A stretch of DNA of 35,553 nucleotides from JAZDGX01 sp043806645 (GTDB lineage: Bacteria; Eisenbacteria; RBG-16-71-46; CAIMUX01; WJJG01), in the NCBI GenBank assembly GCA_043806645.1, contig JAZDGX010000133.1, forward strand, positions 1-35,553, in the 5' to 3' direction. A program made the translations under genes and the position numbers. Position 1 is the stretch's first letter. Each line of letters begins with the position of its first letter. Of the stretch, positions 30,688 through 35,553 are shown piece after piece. The notes beneath the pieces are model-generated. The model did not search any database. It was given only the letters and a program-made list of their open reading frames with translations, and was not told the DNA's origin.

Positions 30688-32697
30688 TCAGACCTCGAAG
30701 CCTCGTTCGCGAAGCAACTCGATCAGCGCATCATCCGCTTGCGCCGGTGTGAGCCCCTGGCGCAGGCGCCGGGATCCGGCATAGAGGTCGACGCGGCCGG
30801 CGCCGGCCCCGACGTATCCGAAATCCGCATCCGCCATCTCTCCCGGACCGTTCACCGCGCAGCCCATCACGGCGATCTTCACGTTGCGCAGGTGGCCGAG
30901 TCTTTCTTTCAAGCGGCGCACCGTGGGTGCCAGGTCCAGCGGCAGGCGCCCGCAGCCCGGGCACGAAATGAACTCCGCCCGGGAGAGTCTCCGCCGCGTC
31001 GCCTGCAGCAAATCGCGGGCGAGGGCGAGCCGCGCCGGCCCCGCGGGAACGGGACCGTCCAGGACCGAGAGCACGTCCAGCCGGTGATCGATGAGCAGGG
31101 AACCGATGACCGCCGCTGCTGCCCAGGGATCCGCCGGCAGGCTCGCGACGAGCAAGGGCCGCTGTCCCGCCTCGGTCCGCTGGGCGGACAAGCGGCGGAG
31201 AAAGGGCACCTGGAACCCGCCCATGCAGGAAAAGGCCGCCTCCCCGCAGCCCGCATCCGCCGTGCGCCGCCGCAAGTCGTGCGCGAGGGCAGGCCAGTGC
31301 TCGGGAATCGTCGCGGCGGTTGGTCGCCCATGGGTGTCGTCGTCGTCGGGCAGCGTGAAGTGCCAGCGCAGCAAGGGTGGCTGCTCCATCCGTGACGCGA
31401 TTCGGGCGAGGTGCGAGAAGAGCGACCGTGTTTCGGGAAGTTCTGCAGACGCGTGCCATCGCGTGCAGCCGGCGGGGAGGGCGAAGGCAAAGCCGTCGGC
31501 CTCCCGCGCAAGCTCCACGGAGATCCTCGTCGGATCGAGGGGAGTATTCACCCAGACCGCCAGCGCCGCGAGCTCGGGCCCGGCCGCGCGCAGCGCATGA
31601 AGCAGTCGGGTCGTTTCGGCCGGGTCTTCGCAGAGCTCGATGAGCAGGGACTCGATCGGCGGCTCGGCCTTGACGGAGGCCGCGAGCCGTTCCAGGAGAT
31701 CCTCGATCTCCCGCGTCCGGGACGAGCGTGTCGCTTTCGTCGCGCCGGTTTCTGCTCCGCTGCGCGAGGGGAGCGCGAGCTCGAGACGCGGGGGGTGAAG
31801 CCCTCCCAGTCGGACGCCGCGCCAGGAGGCGGCGACCGGTTCCGCCGGCACCTCTGCGGCCGCCAGGCGCGCCGCGCTTCCGATGCCTCCGGCGGTCTCG
31901 ACCCCATGGAGGATGTCGCGGCAGACGGGGATCTCCGTCGCGGGATCGCCCGTCAGGCTGACGCGGATCGTGTCTCCGATGCCTTCCAGAAGCAGCGGGC
32001 TGATGCCCACCGCGCTGCGCAGCGCCCCCTCCGGCCCCTCTCCCGCTTCGGTCACCCCGAGGTGGATCGGGGCGTCGATGCCGGAGGCGGCCATGCGATC
32101 CGCAAGCAGGCGGTTGGCGGCGATCATGACGGCGGGATTGGATGACTTCAGGGAGACGACGACCTCGTGGAAGCCGCGCGCGCTGCAGAGACGCAGGTAT
32201 TCCATCGCGGTCTCGACCATCCCCGCGGGTCCGCTGCCGTGCCCGGCTATGACATGCGGCGGCAGGGAGCCCTGGTTGACGCCGATGCGCAGGGCAACGG
32301 CGCGCCGCGCGAGCAGGGGCAGCAGAACGGACAGCTCGCGGTCCGCTTCGTGAGGGCCGTCGGCGAAGTTGCCCGGGTTGATGCGCACTTTCTCGACCTG
32401 TGCCGCGGCCAGGGCGGCGAGACGCGGATTGAAATGGACATCCGCCACGAGGGCCACGCGCAGGGCTTCGCGGCGCAGCGCCTCGCGCAGCGCGGCGAGC
32501 CCCTCCGCCGCGCGGAGCGAGGGAATGGCCAGTCGGATCAACGTGCAGCCTTGCGCCACCAGCGCACGGATCTGGCGCAGCGTTGCATCCAGCTCCGTGG
32601 GGGAGGTGGTCGTCATCGATTGAATGACGATGGGCCATCCGCCACCGATGACCATGTCATCGCCGACGCGGACCGGCCGGCTTTCGCGCCTGCTCAC
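30688..32697 (-). CDS. ispG: 4-hydroxy-3-methylbut-2-enyl diphosphate synthase, long form
   Basis: IspG (GcpE) makes HMBPP from MEcPP in the methylerythritol phosphate route to isoprenoids, using a [4Fe-4S] cluster. The 669-aa protein is of the long type known from Chlamydiae, Bacteroidetes and plastids, with an extra domain between the two halves. The N-terminal TIM barrel (about 1-260) has IVIQSMTTTSPTE, VADVHFNPRLA and KVRINPGNFAD. The insertion runs about 270-560. The C-terminal ferredoxin-like domain carries CPGCGR (Cys near 579 and 582) and MGCAVNGPGE (Cys near 612), the cluster ligands. GTG 32697 is chosen because AGAGGAG lies 5 nt upstream; ATG 32727 and 32763 are in frame but lack such sites. 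Divergent from the rtcA gene. Confidence 0.95.
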   Translation of the reverse strand: MSRRESRPVRVGDDMVIGGGWPIVIQSMTTTSPTELDATLRQIRALVAQGCTLIRLAIPSLRAAEGLAALREALRREALRVALVADVHFNPRLAALAAAQVEKVRINPGNFADGPHEADRELSVLLPLLARRAVALRIGVNQGSLPPHVIAGHGSGPAGMVETAMEYLRLCSARGFHEVVVSLKSSNPAVMIAANRLLADRMAASGIDAPIHLGVTEAGEGPEGALRSAVGISPLLLEGIGDTIRVSLTGDPATEIPVCRDILHGVETAGGIGSAARLAAAEVPAEPVAASWRGVRLGGLHPPRLELALPSRSGAETGATKATRSSRTREIEDLLERLAASVKAEPPIESLLIELCEDPAETTRLLHALRAAGPELAALAVWVNTPLDPTRISVELAREADGFAFALPAGCTRWHASAELPETRSLFSHLARIASRMEQPPLLRWHFTLPDDDDTHGRPTAATIPEHWPALAHDLRRRTADAGCGEAAFSCMGGFQVPFLRRLSAQRTEAGQRPLLVASLPADPWAAAAVIGSLLIDHRLDVLSVLDGPVPAGPARLALARDLLQATRRRLSRAEFISCPGCGRLPLDLAPTVRRLKERLGHLRNVKIAVMGCAVNGPGEMADADFGYVGAGAGRVDLYAGSRRLRQGLTPAQADDALIELLRERGFEV

Positions 32698-32801
32698 ATC
32701 CACTCCTCTGCGGTCCGTCCGATGCATCGTGCGGATGACATCGGCGAGGTTCTCATGCAGCATAGCAGATGGGTGGCGCGATCGTGAACGCGAGGGCGGC
32801 G

Positions 32802-33935
32802 ATGATCGAAATCGACGGCAGCCGGGGCGAAGGCGGGGGGCAGCTGCTGAGAAGCGCCCTCGCGCTGTCCGCATGGAGAGGCCGCCCCTTGCGCATCGTC
32901 AACATCCGCGCGACGCGCTCCCGCCCGGGTCTGAAGGCGCAGCATCTGGCGGCGGTCGAGATGGTGGCGCGCAGCTGCGGCGCCGTGGTCTCAGGCGCCA
33001 CGCTGCATTCCTCCACGCTGGTCTTCGAGCCCGGTCCCGTCCGCGCGGGCGACCACCAGGCGGCAGTCGGCACAGCGGGGGCGACGGCGCTCGTCGTGCA
33101 ATCCGCCTTGCCGCCGCTTTGGTCCGCGCGGGGAGACTCGCGCATGCGCGTCGAGGGCGGGACCCATGTCGATTGGGCTCCCTCGTCGGACTATCTGGAA
33201 CGGGTCTTCGCGCCCGCCGTGCGCCGGCTCGGGCTGGCGCTCGACGTGCAACTGATCCGCCGCGGGTTCTATCCGCGCGGGGGCGGCGTGATCGAGGCGC
33301 GCCTGGCGGGCACGAGCGATGCGGGGCCGGAAGATCAGCCGGCAGGCGAGGGGCGAGCCCGGAATGACCGGCCCGCCCGGGAGCAGGTCCGCTCGAGCCG
33401 GGTTCTGCATTGGCGAGCCCCGGCGCGCGAACGCATCCGCGTCGAGATGACGGGTGTCGTGAGCTCGCTGCCGCGCTCGATCGCCGAGCGCATGCTCGGG
33501 GCTGCGCGCGAAGTCCTTTCCCGCGGGGGATGGCGGGCCTGCGAGGAGATCGTCGAGACGCCGGGACCGACGGGCACATTTCTCTTCATCACCGTCTCCG
33601 GCCCGCCGGCGGAATCCTCCCGCGCGGGAGAGGAGGGGGAGACGATCGCGGGAGGGTTCATCGCCCTGGGAGCGCCGGGGCGCCGCGCGGAGACCATCGC
33701 CGCAGAGGCGGCGCGCGAATGCCTCGCCTTCCTCGAGAGCGGGGCGGTCGTCGATCCGCATCTCGCCGATCAGCTGCTTCTGCCCGCCCTCGTCGCCGGC
33801 GTGGAGCTGTCCTTCACGACGAGCCGCGTGAGCAGTCATCTGCGCAGCAACGCCGGGACGATCGAAGCCTTTCTCGGGCCGTGCATCGACGTGGCCGGCG
33901 ATGGAACCGTGGCCGTGCGCTCTCCCGCGCGTTAG
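32802..33935 (+). CDS. rtcA: RNA 3'-terminal phosphate cyclase
   Basis: Converts RNA 3'-phosphate ends to 2',3'-cyclic phosphates via an adenylated histidine. The 377-aa sequence begins IEIDGSRGEGGGQLLRSAL, the family's opening motif, followed by NIRATRSRPGLKAQHLAAV. The nucleophile should be His320 in VDPHLADQLLLP, and the end has SSHLRSNAGTIEAFLG. A Pro/Arg/Gly-rich insert (about residues 170-205) replaces part of the central region and is probably a disordered loop. ATG 32802 is chosen for its GAGGG site and because the family N-terminus starts there; ATG 32769 would add 11 residues. No rtcB or RtcR is present. A WYL-family regulator gene overlaps its 3' end by 4 bp on the other strand. 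Confidence 0.95.
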   Translation: MIEIDGSRGEGGGQLLRSALALSAWRGRPLRIVNIRATRSRPGLKAQHLAAVEMVARSCGAVVSGATLHSSTLVFEPGPVRAGDHQAAVGTAGATALVVQSALPPLWSARGDSRMRVEGGTHVDWAPSSDYLERVFAPAVRRLGLALDVQLIRRGFYPRGGGVIEARLAGTSDAGPEDQPAGEGRARNDRPAREQVRSSRVLHWRAPARERIRVEMTGVVSSLPRSIAERMLGAAREVLSRGGWRACEEIVETPGPTGTFLFITVSGPPAESSRAGEEGETIAGGFIALGAPGRRAETIAAEAARECLAFLESGAVVDPHLADQLLLPALVAGVELSFTTSRVSSHLRSNAGTIEAFLGPCIDVAGDGTVAVRSPAR

Positions 33936-34777
33936 CCGCGCTTGGTCTGCGGCGGCTTGGACCCGTGGCGGGGCTTGGGGCCCGGCGCGCTCCCGCGGTC
34001 CTTTGCGGCGCGCGCCGGAGCGCGCCCGGTCCCGCCCCCCTCCCAATGGCGCAGCATGCCGCGCAGCAGCGTGGGGAACCGGCGGCGCACCCAGGCGGGG
34101 GAGGCGATGGCGAAATGGGGCGCCCAGCGCATGAGATCGAGCAGCAAGGCGTCGGGGTCCCGCGTGACGAGATTTGCCTCGAGACCGCCGTCGGTCAGAA
34201 GCTGGGCCTCCTCGCGCCTGAGATGACGCCCCTTGATCAACTCCGTCCCGACCTCGGCGTCGAAGCGGATGCGCACCACCACCGGTTCTTCCAGACACGG
34301 CCGGCCGCTTTGCACGGACTCTCCCAACTGGCGTGCGGCGGGGGGCGCCGCATCCCGCTGCGCTTGCTCCGCGCGCGGCGGCTCATTCGATCGCCGGCTT
34401 CCCCGCGGTGCAGCTGCAGGGCCCGGTTCCCCCGGGAAGAGTGACCGCAAGGCGTCGATCTTCCTGCGTGCGGTTCGCTCGAGAGCCGAACCGGCGAGGT
34501 CAACGTTGCGAGTCAGCAGCCGGCTCATCTCCAGCGCTTCGTCGAGGGAGAGATCGGGGAGATCGGGGGTGAAGGGATGCCCGTAGCGGAAGCCCCCCAA
34601 CGAGGGATCATAAATGACCGGCGCGCGGAATTCGTCCCGCAGTCTTCCCAGGTCTCTCAAGCTCGTCGTGCGCGAGATCCCGAGCTCGCGGCCCAGACGA
34701 GAGGCGGTGAGACAGTTTTCGTGCTGCAGCGAGGCGTCGATCCAATAGAGGCGCCTGAGCAGTCGGCTTGGCGGCAT
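33932..34777 (-). CDS. WYL-family-like transcriptional regulator lacking the WYL core
   Basis: A 281-aa predicted DNA-binding protein. The N-terminal winged helix (about 5-70: LLRRLYWIDASLQ, TASRLGRELGISRTTSLRDL, then IYDPSLGGFRYG) and the following helical segment (75-115) match WYL-type regulators. Residues 167-235 match their C-terminal WCX extension (VVVRIRFDAEVG, then LDLMRWAPHFAIASPAWVRRRF). Between them, where the ligand-binding WYL beta-barrel should lie, there is only an Ala/Arg/Pro-rich linker of about 50 residues with no W-Y-L motif. It may act without the usual nucleic-acid or nucleotide ligand sensor. GGGGG lies 4 nt upstream of ATG 34777. The tail is basic and disordered. Convergent with rtcA; its target is unknown. 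Confidence 0.8.
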   Translation of the reverse strand: MPPSRLLRRLYWIDASLQHENCLTASRLGRELGISRTTSLRDLGRLRDEFRAPVIYDPSLGGFRYGHPFTPDLPDLSLDEALEMSRLLTRNVDLAGSALERTARRKIDALRSLFPGEPGPAAAPRGSRRSNEPPRAEQAQRDAAPPAARQLGESVQSGRPCLEEPVVVRIRFDAEVGTELIKGRHLRREEAQLLTDGGLEANLVTRDPDALLLDLMRWAPHFAIASPAWVRRRFPTLLRGMLRHWEGGGTGRAPARAAKDRGSAPGPKPRHGSKPPQTKRG

Positions 34778-34861
34778 TTTTCCCCCTTGTCACGTCTGGG
34801 GAGAAAGGTTCCCATTCATGATCGTATGGAGGACACGGATATCTCGAAGCATTCTAGAGGC
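34778..34861. promoter_or_regulatory. Short divergent promoter region
   Basis: An 84-bp gap between two outward-facing genes. TTGTCA (34787-34792) could serve as a -35 box for the plus strand, but no good -10 box follows at 16-18 bp. The site is placed by context only. Confidence 0.25.
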
Positions 34862-35553
34862 ATGGCGGCGATGACGGCAAGGGCCCCGATGACGCCCCGG
34901 GCGCGCCGGGGAAACCCGTGCCTGCTGCTTGCCTGGCTGGCCCTTGCCCCGGCCGCGGCAGGTGGGAGCCGGCCGGCCGATGCCGGGGAGTCGATCGTCC
35001 CCGGGGAAGGTGCCTCGATCCCGGGAAGGGTGGATGAGGCGGATTCGCTCCGGCCCACCCAGCGCCCTTATGTGTACGGCTGGCCTGCGCCCGGGCGCAA
35101 GGCGCCGGTGCGGTCCCTCACGATCCGGCGGGACAATATCTTTGGCCGCGATGATCCCCAATGGGATCTCCTGTATGCGCGGCTGGCGAATGCGTTGCAC
35201 GTGCGGACCACCGAACGAACCGTGCGCGGCACGCTGCTGTTTCGCGAAGGGGACTCGGTCGGTGTGGCGGATCTCGAGACGGCGATTCGGCGGCTGAGAG
35301 CGCAGCCGTTCCTGAGCGGCGAGATCGATCTGCAGGTCGACGGAGACGCCGCGGCGGTCGACCTCACGGTGCACACGCGCGACGTCTGGAGCACGCGCCC
35401 CGAATTGCGCATCAGCGATTCGGGCGGCCTCCTCGAGTGGTCTTTGGGCCTGCGCGAATCGAATCTGCTCGGGTTGGGCAAGGAGGTGCTGGTCGAAGCG
35501 GGACGCGAGGAACGGGACGACTTCTGGGGGTGCGGATACAGCGATCCGCGGCT
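34862..35553 (+). CDS. Omp85/BamA-like surface antigen with POTRA-like domain (partial, 3' end missing)
   Basis: Open to the right edge of the window; 230 codons seen. A signal peptide (CLLLAWLALAPAAAGG) is followed by a linker and a POTRA-like domain (about 75-160): VRSLTIRRDNIFG, then LLFREGDSVGVADLETAIRRL and a beta pair ending VDLTVHTRDVW. The next stretch, GLRESNLLGLGKEVLVEAG (about 195-213), is the first strand pair typical of Omp85 barrels that begin with an N-LLG-G-x motif. It should be an outer-membrane protein, either an assembly factor or a BamA-like surface antigen of unknown role. ATG 34862 is chosen for its position just before the signal peptide, but ATG 34826 and 34871 are also in frame and no start has an ideal ribosome binding site. 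Confidence 0.8.
   Translation, partial: MAAMTARAPMTPRARRGNPCLLLAWLALAPAAAGGSRPADAGESIVPGEGASIPGRVDEADSLRPTQRPYVYGWPAPGRKAPVRSLTIRRDNIFGRDDPQWDLLYARLANALHVRTTERTVRGTLLFREGDSVGVADLETAIRRLRAQPFLSGEIDLQVDGDAAAVDLTVHTRDVWSTRPELRISDSGGLLEWSLGLRESNLLGLGKEVLVEAGREERDDFWGCGYSDPR

Noticed and set aside
34790..35374. 194-codon minus-strand open frame at the right end
   Set aside because: The plus strand encodes an exported POTRA/Omp85-like protein here.

Overview
A GC-rich (estimated by eye at about two-thirds G+C) bacterial chromosomal segment from a diderm. Diderm features are a TonB-receptor-like outer-membrane protein ending in Phe, an Omp85-like protein cut by the right edge, several lipoproteins and two L,D-transpeptidases. 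The IspG is the long, insertion-containing type. Together with the secreted repeat proteins and a bacterial topoisomerase VI, this suggests an uncultured lineage of the FCB kind (Eisenbacteria/Krumholzibacteria/Latescibacteria-like); the taxonomy is inference only. No rRNA, tRNA, CRISPR array, insertion sequence, integrase or phage gene was seen.

Layout. 484-4259 (+): a tight operon of topoisomerase VI B, topoisomerase VI A and a KaiC/RAD55-type P-loop protein. 4318-10151 (-): a two-part radical SAM protein (TIGR03960/TIGR03936-like) and a large outer-membrane beta-barrel protein. 10397-16630 (+): a secreted protein with about twelve LxDxxGxDxY repeats plus HEAT repeats, then a fusion of two receiver-like domains with a PEP-synthase-like ATP-binding domain. 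16581-22795 (-): an envelope block of NtrC-type activator, an alpha-helical lipoprotein ending in Lys, two YkuD L,D-transpeptidases, a secreted YkuD-neighbour protein and a PfkB kinase. 23066-24196 (+): an SPFH/Band 7 membrane protein and a ribbon-helix-helix protein. 24298-25659 (-): glutamate dehydrogenase. 26013-28832 (+): a small secreted protein and a large lipoprotein with a HQxxH pseudo-metalloprotease motif. 28916-29545 (-): a DUF4136-like lipoprotein. 29794-30678 (+): a class I amidotransferase-like gamma-glutamyl hydrolase. 30688-32697 (-): IspG. 32802-33935 (+): RNA 3'-phosphate cyclase. 33932-34777 (-): a WYL-family regulator lacking its WYL core. 34862-end (+): an Omp85-like protein.

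How genes may work together. The strongest candidate for an undescribed system is the envelope block. A near-perfect sigma-54 promoter (21203-21187, minus strand) lies ahead of the lipoprotein, with paired GGTCCA-type sites upstream, and the next gene upstream encodes a sigma-54 activator. The lipoprotein is helical and ends in Lys, as Braun's lipoprotein does, and two L,D-transpeptidases follow it. L,D-transpeptidases join the C-terminal Lys of Braun's lipoprotein to peptidoglycan in enterobacteria. I infer a sigma-54-controlled outer membrane-peptidoglycan tether. A second candidate is the topoisomerase VI operon, whose third gene is a KaiC-like protein that seems to have lost the catalytic glutamates.
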